A DNA stretch of 32,377 bases from assembly GCA_019634955.1 (NCBI GenBank), contig JAHCAK010000042.1:1-32377 (forward strand), written 5' to 3'. The notes below the pieces were generated by a model, which was not told the DNA's origin, made no database searches, and saw only the letters and a list, made by a program, of their open reading frames with translations. Numbering within the stretch: position 1 is the first letter of the stretch; the number at the start of each line of letters is the position of its first letter. Positions 1 through 7,542 of this stretch are shown piece by piece. The position numbers and the translations under genes are program-made. The stretch is from Burkholderiales bacterium (GTDB lineage: Bacteria; Pseudomonadota; Gammaproteobacteria; Burkholderiales; Usitatibacteraceae).

Positions 1-299
1 GGCTCGGGTGCAGGCGCCGGGGCAGGGGCAGGCTGTGGCGCCGGGGCGACGGTGGCATCGGCCACGACGCCCGCCTGTTGCGCCGGCGAGGCGGTGGTCA
101 CCGGGCTCGCGGGCGCGGGCGTCGTGCGGGTCGTGACGCTCGGCACCGGGACGGGCTCCGCGGTCTTGGGCTGGCCCGGAAGCAGGCCGAGGTAGGACGC
201 GGCGCCGGCTGCGCCGAAGACCACGACGGCGATGGCGCCGACGACGAGGCCGGGATGCAGGCCCGACTTGGGCGCTGCGCCGGGGGCGGGGGTGCTCAT
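1..299 (-). CDS. Pro/Ala-rich membrane-anchored protein, C-terminus cut by window edge
   Basis: Only the first 99 codons lie in the window. The ATG (complement of 297-299) has a good upstream AGGAG. The N-terminus is short and polar (MSTPAPGAAPKSGLHPG), followed by one hydrophobic segment at about residues 17-43 (LVVGAIAVVVFGAAG...), then a long Pro/Ala/Thr-rich, probably periplasmic linker. The arrangement of a short cytoplasmic tail, one membrane segment and a PA-rich linker is like betaproteobacterial proteins that continue into a glycine-zipper 2TM domain, but that part is not visible, so the assignment is only a suggestion. It lies 84 bases downstream of kup on the same strand and could be cotranscribed with it. 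Confidence is high that it is a gene and low for any function. Confidence 0.75.
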   Translation of the reverse strand, partial: MSTPAPGAAPKSGLHPGLVVGAIAVVVFGAAGAASYLGLLPGQPKTAEPVPVPSVTTRTTPAPASPVTTASPAQQAGVVADATVAPAPQPAPAPAPAPE

Positions 300-320
300 G
301 GCGTTCTCCTGTTCGTATCC

Positions 321-336
321 GCGGCGCGAACGCCGC
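321..336. other. Small GC hairpin between kup and the truncated gene
   Basis: Six-base perfect arms GCGGCG/CGCCGC enclose a CGAA tetraloop (327-330). There is no T-run on either side, so it is not a convincing intrinsic terminator. It lies in the leader of the minus-strand gene that starts at 299 and may simply be a leader or processing hairpin. Nothing else is seen in the 84-base gap. Confidence 0.35.
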
Positions 337-383
337 ATCCCGTGAAGCTTAACGCGCGGCGGGCCGGAATCGTTGACGGCTCG

Positions 384-2288
384 TCAGATGTCCACGTGGG
401 TGCCGAGTTCCACCACGCGGTTGATGGGGATGTTGAAGAAGTCGGTGGCGCGCGTGGCGTTGCGGCTCATCCACGCGAAGAGGTGGTCGCGCCAGGTCGC
501 CATGCCGCGTCGCTCGCCGGCGACGATCGTCTCGCGCGAGAGGAAGAACGAGGTCTCCATGGGCTCGAAGGCGAGCCCGTACTGGCGCCGGCACGAGGCG
601 AAGATCTCGCCCACGTCCGGGTGCTCCTTGAAGCCGTACCACGCCTCCATCTGCCAGAAGCCCTCGCGCAGCCGCGAGAGCTGCACGCGGTCCTCCACCG
701 GCACCACCGGCACGTCGTGCGTGACCACGGTGAGGAAGACGATGCGCTCGTGCATCACCTTGTTGTGCTTGAGGTTGTGCAGCATCGCGTGCGGCACCTT
801 GCCGGGCGTGCTGGTCATGAAGATGGCCGTGCCCGGCACGGTCTGCGGCGGGCTCACGGCCAGCGCGTCGAGGAAGGGCTCGAGGGGGATCCCCTCCTCG
901 CTCATGCGGCGCATGAGCAGCGTGCGGCCGCGCTTCCAGGTGACGAGCAGCGTGAAGCAGGCCGCGCCGATGGCGAGCGGGAACCAGCCGCCGGAGAGGA
1001 ACTTGGCCGCGTTGGAGGCGAAGAAGGCGAAGTCGATCGCGAGCATCGAGCCCAGCACGCCCGCGGTCGCCGCCGGATGCCACTTCCACAGCCGGTGCGC
1101 CACCACCATCGCCAGCGCGCACTCGATCACCATCGTGGCGGAGACGGCGATGCCGTAGGCGTTGGCGAGCTGGCCCGAGGACTGGAAGCCCAGCACCAGC
1201 AGCACCACGGCCGCGAAGAGCATCCAGTTGATGAAGGGCACGTACACCTGCCCGATCTGGCGGTCGGAGGTGTGCAGGATCTTCAGCCGCGGAATGTAGC
1301 CCAGGTGGATGGCCTGGCGGGTGATGGAGAAGGCGCCGGAGATCACGGCCTGCGAGGCGATGACGGTCGCCGCCGTCGCGAGCGCGACCATCGGCAGGAG
1401 CGCCCAGCCCGGCAGCATCAGGTAGAAGGGGTTCTTCACCGCCGCGGGGTTGGCGAGCAGGAAGGCGCCCTGCCCGTAGTAATTGAGGAGCAGCGCCGGC
1501 ATCACGAGCCCGAACCAGGCGATGCGCACCGGGCGCTTGCCGAAGTGCCCCATGTCCGCGTAGAGCGCCTCGCCGCCCGTGAGGACGAGGAACACCGCGC
1601 CCAGCACGAGGAAGCCGGGCAGGGGGTTCGCGGCGAGGAAGCCCACGGCCTGCGCCGGGTTGAGCGCGTGGACGATGTCGGGGTGGTCGCCGATGCGCGA
1701 GACGCCGGCGATGGCGATCGCCACGAACCACAGCGCGGTGACGGGGCCGAAGAAGGCGCCCACGCGCCCGGTGCCGTGGCGCTGGATGAGGAAGAGCGCG
1801 GCGAGGATCCCGAGCGTGAGCGGGATCACCCAGCGCGAGAACACGGGCGTGGCGATCGCCAGGCCTTCCACGGCCGAGAGCACGGAGATCGCGGGCGTGA
1901 TCATGCTGTCGCCGTAGAACATGGCCGCGCCGAAGATGCCGAGCATGATCACGAACCAGCGCATGCGCGGCTCGTGGTGGATGCCGCGCAGCGCCAGCGC
2001 GAGCAGGGCGAGGATGCCGCCTTCGCCGTTGTTGTCGGCGCGCATCATCACCGAGAGGTACTTCCAGGCCACGACCCAGGCCATCGACCAGGTGATGAGC
2101 GAGAGGATCCCCTTCACGTTCTCCGGCGTGGGCGCGATGCCGTGCTCGGGGCTGAAGCACTCCTTGAGCGCGTAGAGCGGGCTCGTGCCGATGTCGCCGA
2201 AGACGACGCCGAGGGCGCCGACGACGAGCGCCGGCAGGGCGGCTCGGGAGGAGTGGGCCACGGGGGCCGGGACTTCGGGGGAACTCAT
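384..2288 (-). CDS. kup: Kup/HAK/KUP-family potassium uptake transporter
   Basis: This is a 634-residue low-affinity K+ uptake permease of the inner membrane, thought to work as a K+/H+ symporter. The family signature GDIGTSPLYA is at residues 31-40 and is followed by about twelve hydrophobic segments. The soluble C-terminal part holds the typical stretch TVPGTAIFMTSTPGKVP near residue 495. Length matches E. coli Kup (622). I chose the ATG at 2288 over the open frame extending to 2360 because GGGAG lies five bases upstream, the family starts at this point, and the likely promoter covers the extension. It is divergent from the DUF5916 gene and followed after 84 bases by the truncated membrane-anchored gene. 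The gene is intact and the assignment is secure. Confidence 0.97.
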   Translation of the reverse strand: MSSPEVPAPVAHSSRAALPALVVGALGVVFGDIGTSPLYALKECFSPEHGIAPTPENVKGILSLITWSMAWVVAWKYLSVMMRADNNGEGGILALLALALRGIHHEPRMRWFVIMLGIFGAAMFYGDSMITPAISVLSAVEGLAIATPVFSRWVIPLTLGILAALFLIQRHGTGRVGAFFGPVTALWFVAIAIAGVSRIGDHPDIVHALNPAQAVGFLAANPLPGFLVLGAVFLVLTGGEALYADMGHFGKRPVRIAWFGLVMPALLLNYYGQGAFLLANPAAVKNPFYLMLPGWALLPMVALATAATVIASQAVISGAFSITRQAIHLGYIPRLKILHTSDRQIGQVYVPFINWMLFAAVVLLVLGFQSSGQLANAYGIAVSATMVIECALAMVVAHRLWKWHPAATAGVLGSMLAIDFAFFASNAAKFLSGGWFPLAIGAACFTLLVTWKRGRTLLMRRMSEEGIPLEPFLDALAVSPPQTVPGTAIFMTSTPGKVPHAMLHNLKHNKVMHERIVFLTVVTHDVPVVPVEDRVQLSRLREGFWQMEAWYGFKEHPDVGEIFASCRRQYGLAFEPMETSFFLSRETIVAGERRGMATWRDHLFAWMSRNATRATDFFNIPINRVVELGTHVDI

Positions 2289-2331
2289 GGAAGCTCCCGC
2301 GCCCGGGGAGGCCGGGCGCAAGTGGGGCGGG

Positions 2332-2360
2332 ACTATACGCCGCCTTGCTGCGCTGCACAA
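2332..2360 (-). promoter_or_regulatory. Probable sigma-70 promoter of kup
   Basis: On the minus strand, TTGTGC (2355-2360) and TATAGT (2332-2337) are separated by exactly 17 bases, close to the TTGACA/TATAAT consensus. The start codon is 44 bases downstream. The 192-base gap to the divergent gene at 2481 holds no other clear signal. Confidence 0.6.
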
Positions 2361-2480
2361 TGACCCGGTTCCCCGGCCGCCCCTGCCGCCCAGGGTGCGA
2401 TCCGCGCACTTCGTCGCCTTGGGGTTGTGCCGCGACGGGCGCGCGGCTACCCTGCGCGCACCTCACAAGCGCCTGAAAAC

Positions 2481-4706
2481 ATGAAGCTAATTCGGCCGGC
2501 CGCGTTGTTGCTCCCCCTGCTCGCCCTGCTCGCGCCCGCCGCGCTGGCGATCGAGGCCCACCGCATGGCCACGGGCGAGAAGATCGTCCTCGACGGGAAT
2601 TTCGACGAGGCCGCGTGGGCGAAGGCGCCGCCGCACGGCACGTTCTACGAGATCTCCCCGCGCGACAAGGTGGCCGCCTCCGTGGCGACCGAAGTGCGCT
2701 TCGCCTACGACGGCGCAGCCCTCTACGCCGCCGTGCGCGCCTGGGACCCGAACCTCGCGGACCTGCGCGCGCCCTTCGCGCGGCGCGACAGCGTGCTCGC
2801 CGACCAGGACATGGTCGTGATCCTCATCGACCCGATCGGCACGCGGAAATTCGCGCACTTCATCCGCGCCAACCCGCGCGGCGTCATCGCCGACGGCCTC
2901 TACAACGAGGACACGGGCAGCGAGGACTTCTCGCCCGACTTCGAGGTGGACGTCGCCACCGGCCGCTTCGACGGCGGCTGGACGGCGGAATTCCGCATCC
3001 CGTTCTCCTCGCTTCGCTACACCGACCCCCCGAGCCCGGAGTGGAGCGTGCTGGTCTTCCGCAACTACCCGCGCGACCAGCGCTACCGCATGGCCTCGAG
3101 CCCGCTCGCGCGCGACGCCAACTGCTTCCTCTGCCTCAACCTGCCGCTCACCGGGCTCTCGGACCTGCCTTCCACGCGCCACCTCGCCGTGACGCCGCAG
3201 CTCACGGTGCGCGGCACGCGCGACCGCGCCGACGGGGCGCGCGCGCGCGAGAACGACGTCGTCGCGGGCGTGGATCTCAAGTGGCGGCCGCGCGCCGACC
3301 TCGTGGTTGACGCGACCCTCAACCCCGACTTCTCGCAGGTGGAGCTGGACACGCCGCAACTCGCCGGCAACACGCAGTTCGCGCTCTTCTTCAACGAGAA
3401 GCGGCCGTTCTTCCTCGAGGGGGCCGACATCCTGCAGTCGCCCACGAACGCGCTCTACACGCGCACCGTCACCGACCCCGCCTGGGGCGCGCGCGCCACG
3501 CGGCGCACCGAGCGGCTGGACTGGACGCTCCTCACGGCGAAGGACGACGGCGGCGGCCTCGTGCTGCTGCCGGGCACCTACGGCACGGGCTTCGCCGCGC
3601 AGGACCGCAAGTCGCAGGCCACGATGGGGCGGCTGCGCGCGCAGGTGAGCGGCATGACGGCCGGGCTCGTCCTCGCCGACCGCAGCTACGACGGCGGCGG
3701 CTACAACCGCGTCGCCGGCCCCGATCTCGCGTGGTGGGCGAATGGGGAGAACCGCGTTCGCGCCCAGTACCTCGCCTCGTGGACCACCGCGCAGCCGGGC
3801 GCCACCGGCGCCCTCGAGGAGGGGCGGCGCACCGACGGGCACGCCGCGCGCGTCGACTGGAGCCTGAGCGGGCCGGCGTGGCGCGAGTTCCTCGTGCTCT
3901 CGGACGTGGCGGAGGGCTTCCGCGCCGACAACGGCTTCTTCGGCCAGAGCGGCTACCGCGGCGTCTACAGCGAGACGCAGCGCCGGTTCCTGCGCGTGGG
4001 GCCGTTCAACGAGGTCTCGCCCTACCTCAACGCCGAGTACAAGACCGACCGCGACGGCACCGTGATCTACCAGCAGAACAACCTCGGCGTGCAGCTCGGC
4101 CTGCCGCGCGCGACCAACGTCTGGCTGGAGTGGCGGCCCAACAACCTCGTGGCGGTGCGCGAGGGCGGCGGGCTGCGCAAGCGCGACCAGCTCTACGTCG
4201 GCATCGAGAGCAATCCCTTCGACTGGTTCTCGCGGCTGTACTCGGAGCTCGCCTGGGGCGACCGCGCCGACATCGCCAGCAACCGCATCGGCAAGGGCTG
4301 GTACTACGGGCTCACGGCCAACGTGCGGCCGCACCGGCGCATGGAGGTGGAGTACCGGCTGGACGACGACACCATCGACTCGCACGACCCCGTCGAGGGC
4401 TCGCGGCGCATCATCCACCAGCGCTCGCAGCAGGTGCTCGCCATCTGGCACTTCACGGCGAGGGACAGCCTGCGCACCATCTGGCAGTCGGGGTGGGTGA
4501 AGCGCGCCGCCTCGCTCTGGAGCGCGCCGGTGCCGCACCGCGAGAAGTCCGACACGCTCTCGCTCGTCTACGGCCACCGCCAGGGCATCGGCTTCACCGT
4601 CTACGTGGGCGCGACCGTCGGCCGCTCGCTCGACGCCGACGCCGGCGCGAAGCGCCACCAGGCCGAGGTCTTCGCCAAGGGCGCGTGGACCGTCGACGTC
4701 CTCTGA
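2481..4706 (+). CDS. Secreted CBM9-like / DUF5916 beta-barrel protein
   Basis: The 741-residue product has a signal peptide (residues 1-23, cleavage after ALA). A carbohydrate-binding-family-9-like beta domain follows (about 34-230), opening with the typical IVLDGNFDEAAWAKAP. The DUF5916 region begins near 255 and carries the hallmark LNPDFSQVE and FFNEKRPFFLEG around 278-315. The rest is rich in alternating aromatic strands, as in an outer-membrane barrel. Members are annotated as carbohydrate-binding family 9-like proteins; the substrate is unknown. The start at 2481 is set by the signal peptide, and no good ribosome binding site is visible. The last residues (WTVDVL) lack the terminal Phe usual for BAM substrates. 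The gene is divergent from kup and ends 13 bases before a long stem-loop. Confidence 0.88.
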   Translation: MKLIRPAALLLPLLALLAPAALAIEAHRMATGEKIVLDGNFDEAAWAKAPPHGTFYEISPRDKVAASVATEVRFAYDGAALYAAVRAWDPNLADLRAPFARRDSVLADQDMVVILIDPIGTRKFAHFIRANPRGVIADGLYNEDTGSEDFSPDFEVDVATGRFDGGWTAEFRIPFSSLRYTDPPSPEWSVLVFRNYPRDQRYRMASSPLARDANCFLCLNLPLTGLSDLPSTRHLAVTPQLTVRGTRDRADGARARENDVVAGVDLKWRPRADLVVDATLNPDFSQVELDTPQLAGNTQFALFFNEKRPFFLEGADILQSPTNALYTRTVTDPAWGARATRRTERLDWTLLTAKDDGGGLVLLPGTYGTGFAAQDRKSQATMGRLRAQVSGMTAGLVLADRSYDGGGYNRVAGPDLAWWANGENRVRAQYLASWTTAQPGATGALEEGRRTDGHAARVDWSLSGPAWREFLVLSDVAEGFRADNGFFGQSGYRGVYSETQRRFLRVGPFNEVSPYLNAEYKTDRDGTVIYQQNNLGVQLGLPRATNVWLEWRPNNLVAVREGGGLRKRDQLYVGIESNPFDWFSRLYSELAWGDRADIASNRIGKGWYYGLTANVRPHRRMEVEYRLDDDTIDSHDPVEGSRRIIHQRSQQVLAIWHFTARDSLRTIWQSGWVKRAASLWSAPVPHREKSDTLSLVYGHRQGIGFTVYVGATVGRSLDADAGAKRHQAEVFAKGAWTVDVL

Positions 4707-4719
4707 GCCGTGCGTGGAT

Positions 4720-4771
4720 GGGAAATCCGTTGCCTTTTCCCGCGGAGTCGGGAAAAGGCAACGGATTTCCC
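4720..4771. terminator. Long perfect stem-loop between convergent genes (copy 1 of shared-core element)
   Basis: Arms 4720-4742 and 4749-4771 are perfectly complementary over 23 bases around the six-base loop CGGAGT. It starts 13 bases after the stop of the DUF5916 gene and ends 5 bases before the stop of the convergent hlyIII gene, so a bidirectional terminator role is the natural reading. It is not canonical: no T-run follows the stem on either strand, and the only T/A runs lie inside the stem (TTTTCCCG/CGGGAAAA). The loop and inner stem match a second element at 31432-31489. Confidence 0.8.
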
Positions 4772-4776
4772 TCCTC

Positions 4777-5394
4777 CTATGCCACGTACAACAGGACGGC
4801 GACGTAGTGCAACGCGCTCCCGGCGAGCACGAAGAGGTGCCAGATGCCGTGGAAGTGCCGGACCCGCTCGTCGTACACGTAGAACGCGATGCCCGCCGTG
4901 TAGACCGCCCCGCCCGCCGCCAGCCACGCGAAGCCCGGCCAGCCCAGGGCGCGGATGAGCGGTGCCACGGCCACCAGCGCCACCCAGCCCATCAGCAGGT
5001 AGATCACGAGCGAGAGCACGCGGGCGCCGCGGGCGAACCAGATCTCCTGCACGATGCCGAGGGCCGCGAGGCCCCAGACGACCCCGAAGAGCGACCACCC
5101 CCACGGGCCGTTCAGCGTGACCAGCGTGAAGGGCGTGTAGGTCCCGGCGATGAGCAGGTAGATGGCCGCGTGGTCGATCTTGCGCAGCACGAGCTTCGCG
5201 CGCCCGCGCGTGGAGTGGTAGAGCGTCGAGGAGAGGTAAAGGAAGACGAGCGTGGCCCCGTAGATCGAGAAGCTCACGATCTTCCACGGGTCGGCCTGGA
5301 GCGAGCCGATCACGATGAGCGCCACCGCCCCGGCGATCGCGAGGAGCGCCCCGGAGAGGTGGGTGAAGCCGTTGAATCGTTCGCCGTGGTACAT
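4777..5394 (-). CDS. HlyIII/PAQR-family membrane protein (TrhA/YqfA-like)
   Basis: The product is 205 residues with seven hydrophobic segments, the full size of the family. The conserved PAQR metal-site motifs are all present: SSTLYHS with His60, KIDHAAIY with Asp74/His75, and near the end HGIWH (His182, His186) with His196. The family includes bacterial hemolysin III and TrhA, linked to membrane energetics and lipid homeostasis, and is probably a metal-dependent hydrolase of the inner membrane. The ribosome binding site is weak. It lies 43 bases downstream of the small Lys-rich gene on the same strand, and its stop codon abuts the long stem-loop. Confidence 0.93.
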   Translation of the reverse strand: MYHGERFNGFTHLSGALLAIAGAVALIVIGSLQADPWKIVSFSIYGATLVFLYLSSTLYHSTRGRAKLVLRKIDHAAIYLLIAGTYTPFTLVTLNGPWGWSLFGVVWGLAALGIVQEIWFARGARVLSLVIYLLMGWVALVAVAPLIRALGWPGFAWLAAGGAVYTAGIAFYVYDERVRHFHGIWHLFVLAGSALHYVAVLLYVA

Positions 5395-5437
5395 CGCCGG
5401 CGGCCCCAGTCAGGTGAAAAGACCCAGGGGAAGGGAC

Positions 5438-5599
5438 TCAGGGGGAGGGGGGATCGGCCTCGGGGGGAGGGGCGGAGTCGGCGCCTTCGCCCGCCTTGGC
5501 GAGCTTGGCCTGCTGCTTCTTGAGCAGCTTCTCTTCCTTCTTGCGCTTCTGTTCCAGTTCCCGCTTGCGCTTCTCGAATGCGTAGTTGGGCTTGGCCAA
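5438..5599 (-). CDS. Small conserved Lys/Glu-rich protein, TTG start
   Basis: The likely product is 53 residues, MAKPNYAFEKRKREL..., with a strongly charged helical segment to about residue 40 and a Pro-rich acidic tail. A longer frame with an ATG at 5644 exists, but the TTG at 5599 is preferred: an excellent GGAAGGAG lies nine bases upstream, and the N-terminus AKPNYAFEKR is how I recall this small betaproteobacterial family beginning, usually with MAKPNY. The function is unknown; the charge suggests nucleic-acid or ribosome binding, which is inference. It lies in a minus-strand run between the epimerase-like gene and hlyIII. Confidence 0.75.
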   Translation of the reverse strand: MAKPNYAFEKRKRELEQKRKKEEKLLKKQQAKLAKAGEGADSAPPPEADPPSP

Positions 5600-5608
5600 G
5601 ATCGTGCG

Positions 5609-5616
5609 CTCCTTCC
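5609..5616 (-). promoter_or_regulatory. Ribosome binding site that decides the TTG start at 5599
   Basis: On the minus strand the bases read GGAAGGAG with a nine-base spacer to TTG. No comparable site precedes the alternative ATG at 5644. Confidence 0.7.
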
Positions 5617-5690
5617 GGGGGTGAGGGTGGGGGCATTGTCCCACGGGTCGGCGCGGCGCGCTTGCGGGGCCTCAACCCGGCCCGCCGGGG

Positions 5691-6521
5691 TCAGCCGCCG
5701 CCCGCGAGGAGGGCCTCGAACCCCTCCCGGTAGGTGGGGTAGCGCAAGCCGAACCCCTCCGCGCGCAGCCGGGCGCTGGAAATGCGCTTGTTGCCGCCGC
5801 GCTGCAGCACCTGCGCCGAATCCTCTCCCACGGGAGGCGGAGGAACCCCCAGGCGGGCAGCGATCCAGTCGAGGATCTCGCCCATGGGGGTGGGGGCCTC
5901 GTCGCTGCCGAGGTAGAGCGGCTGCACCGTGCGCCGCTCCACCAGGTGCACGAGGGCGCGGGCGCAATCGTCGCGGTGGATGCGGTTGGTGATCGCCGCG
6001 CGCGATTTCGCCGAGACCGGGGCCGCGGCGCGGACCATCCGGACGAGCCGGTCGCGGCCGGGGCCGTAGATGCCGGAGAAGCGGATCGTGGTCGCCTCGC
6101 ACGGCGCGCCAGTCAGGAGCGCTTCCCCGTCGAGGAGCGCGCGCCCGGAGAACCCCTTCGGCACGGCGGGCGAGGCTTCGTCCACGACGCTGCCGTCGTC
6201 CTGGCCGAAGACGCCGGTGGACGAGACGAAGATGAAGCGGCGGGCCGCCGCCGACGCGGCTATGACATTGCCGAGTCCGGTCACGTAGGCGTCGCGGTAG
6301 GCCTCCTCCGTGAAGCCGTCGGCCGACACGCAGTAGATGACGCACCCGGCCTCGTGAAGTGCCGCGGGGTAGGTCTCCGGGCGCAGGACGTCCATCGCGT
6401 GGGCGCCGGGCTCGCCGCGCGGCGTCCGCCGGCCGATCGCGACCGCGTGGCCGGCCTGCGCGAGGAAGGCTGCGGCCACCGTGCCGACATAGCCCGCGCC
6501 GGCGATGAAGACCTTCGCCAT
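5691..6521 (-). CDS. NAD(P)-binding epimerase/dehydratase-like protein (YeeZ-type atypical SDR)
   Basis: The 276-residue protein begins with a Rossmann dinucleotide-binding motif GAGYVG at residues 8-13. It continues with FVSSTGVFG near residue 97, RFSGIYGPGRDRL near 150, and a C-terminal substrate lobe (LYLGSDEAPTPMGEILDWIA). This is the layout of extended or atypical SDR proteins such as E. coli YeeZ. The catalytic YxxxK is not evident, so it may be a sugar-nucleotide-type or non-catalytic member; the substrate is unknown. The start is fixed by TGATG: its ATG shares one base with the stop of the upstream methyltransferase gene, which suggests translational coupling. Confidence 0.85.
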   Translation of the reverse strand: MAKVFIAGAGYVGTVAAAFLAQAGHAVAIGRRTPRGEPGAHAMDVLRPETYPAALHEAGCVIYCVSADGFTEEAYRDAYVTGLGNVIAASAAARRFIFVSSTGVFGQDDGSVVDEASPAVPKGFSGRALLDGEALLTGAPCEATTIRFSGIYGPGRDRLVRMVRAAAPVSAKSRAAITNRIHRDDCARALVHLVERRTVQPLYLGSDEAPTPMGEILDWIAARLGVPPPPVGEDSAQVLQRGGNKRISSARLRAEGFGLRYPTYREGFEALLAGGG

Positions 6522-7189
6522 CAGGCGACGACGAGGGCCAGCGCGAAGCCGTCGTAGCCCTTGGCGCCCACCGTCTGCATCGCCGTCACGGCCACGCGCG
6601 GCTCGGCGGCCATCGCCTGGTTCAGGCGCCGCACGCCCTGCACGGCCGGGTCCTCGCTCGCGGCATCGGCCACGGCGCCCTTGCGCACCACGTTGTCGAC
6701 GACGATCACGGTGCCGCGGCGCGAGAGCTTCAGCGCCCAGGCGAAGTACTCGGCGTTGGACTGCTTGTCGGCGTCGATGAAGACGAAGTCGAACGGGCCG
6801 GCCGACTCGCGGGCGAGCTCCTCGAGGGAATCGAGCGCGCGGCCCACGCGCACCTGCGCCTGGTTGGCGAAGCCGGCGCGCGCGAGGTTCGCGCGGGCCA
6901 CCGCCGCGTGCTTCGGGTCGATCTCGAGCGAGATGATCCGCCCGCCGGGCGCCAGCGCGCGGGCGAGCCAGATGGTGCTGTACCCGCCCAGCGTGCCGAT
7001 CTCGAGGATGTTCCTCACGCCCTGGATCCTCGCGAGGAGGTGCAGGAGCTTGCCCTGCGGGGCGGAGACGGCGATGGCGGGCAGGCCCGCGGCCTCGCTG
7101 TCGCGAAGCGCGGCCTCGAGGTCCGCGTCGGGCTTCACGAGCGTCGCGGTGAGATAGTCGTCGACGGCGTTCCAGGTGTCGGTGCTCAT
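6521..7189 (-). CDS. SAM-dependent O-methyltransferase (catechol-type family 3)
   Basis: The 222-residue cytoplasmic enzyme has the class I methyltransferase motif I ILEIGTLGGYS at residues 61-71 and an acidic SAM-ribose position near SLEID (87-91). Metal-binding acidic positions occur in FIDADK (137-142) and VVDNV (163-167). This is the pattern of Mg2+-dependent catechol/caffeoyl-CoA-type O-methyltransferases (PF01596). The acceptor is probably a vicinal diol or catechol but is not identifiable. It overlaps the next gene by one base (TGATG). It is divergent from the DUF6916 gene across a 53-base gap. Confidence 0.92.
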   Translation of the reverse strand: MSTDTWNAVDDYLTATLVKPDADLEAALRDSEAAGLPAIAVSAPQGKLLHLLARIQGVRNILEIGTLGGYSTIWLARALAPGGRIISLEIDPKHAAVARANLARAGFANQAQVRVGRALDSLEELARESAGPFDFVFIDADKQSNAEYFAWALKLSRRGTVIVVDNVVRKGAVADAASEDPAVQGVRRLNQAMAAEPRVAVTAMQTVGAKGYDGFALALVVA

Positions 7190-7208
7190 GCCGCAAGCCT
7201 ATCACCAT

Positions 7209-7228
7209 CGAGGGCGCGGCCGCCCTCG
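7209..7228. other. Perfect 8-bp inverted repeat in divergent promoter region
   Basis: Arms CGAGGGCG (7209-7216) and CGCCCTCG (7221-7228) flank a CGGC loop. It sits between the start codons of the methyltransferase gene (7189) and the DUF6916 gene (7243), right upstream of the TAGAAT box. An operator for both genes or an RNA hairpin are both possible. Confidence 0.5.
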
Positions 7229-7230
7229 GC

Positions 7231-7236
7231 TAGAAT
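7231..7236 (+). promoter_or_regulatory. Candidate -10 box giving a leaderless DUF6916 mRNA
   Basis: TAGAAT ends six bases before the ATG at 7243, so transcription would begin at or next to the start codon. No Shine-Dalgarno sequence is present, which agrees with a leaderless message. No clear -35 is seen; the inverted repeat occupies that part of the gap. Confidence 0.45.
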
Positions 7237-7242
7237 CCCGGG

Positions 7243-7542
7243 ATGGCCGACATCGTCATCAAGCCCGATCACTTCCGCGCCCTCGGCGAGCCGCTTCGCG
7301 TGGAGCTTGCCCGCGACGGGGCTGCAGCCACCGTGGAGCTGCGGGTGCAGTCCGTGGAGGCGCTCCCCGCGCACCGCTTCCGCGAGGAACCGTTCTCGCT
7401 CGTGCTCGCGGGCCCGCGCGCGCCGCTCCTGCCGCAGGCGACCTACGCCCTGCGGCACCCGTCCCTGGGCGCGATCGAGGTCTTCCTCGTTCCCATCGGG
7501 CAGGACGCGGACGCGACCCGCTACGAGGCGACGTTCAACTAG
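7243..7542 (+). CDS. DUF6916-family protein associated with tail-collar genes
   Basis: The 99-residue protein matches the DUF6916 pattern as I know it: an N-terminal PLRVEL... strand, a VQSVEALP segment, FREEPFSLVLAGP in the middle (residues 45-58), LPQATYALRHPSLG, and a C-terminal FLVPIGQDADATRYEATFN. Family members are often found next to microcystin-dependent-protein/tail-collar genes, which fits the neighbouring operon even though this gene is on the opposite strand. There is no signal peptide. The stop overlaps the convergent GNAT gene by eight bases. Function is unknown. Confidence 0.8.
   Translation: MADIVIKPDHFRALGEPLRVELARDGAAATVELRVQSVEALPAHRFREEPFSLVLAGPRAPLLPQATYALRHPSLGAIEVFLVPIGQDADATRYEATFN

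Noticed and set aside
78-4658. Long open frames antisense to kup and to the DUF5916 gene
   Set aside because: They are Arg/His/Asp-rich shadows with no recognisable motif; the opposite frames carry clear family signatures.
5472-5479. GCGGAGTC, the core of the shared stem-loop, inside the small Lys-rich gene
   Set aside because: There are no complementary arms around it and it lies in coding sequence, so it is a chance match.
5640-5690. Terminator-like GC palindrome upstream of the small Lys-rich gene
   Set aside because: The arms (ACCCGG/CCGGGGT) pair only with a bulge and no T-run follows; not better than expected in such GC-rich DNA.
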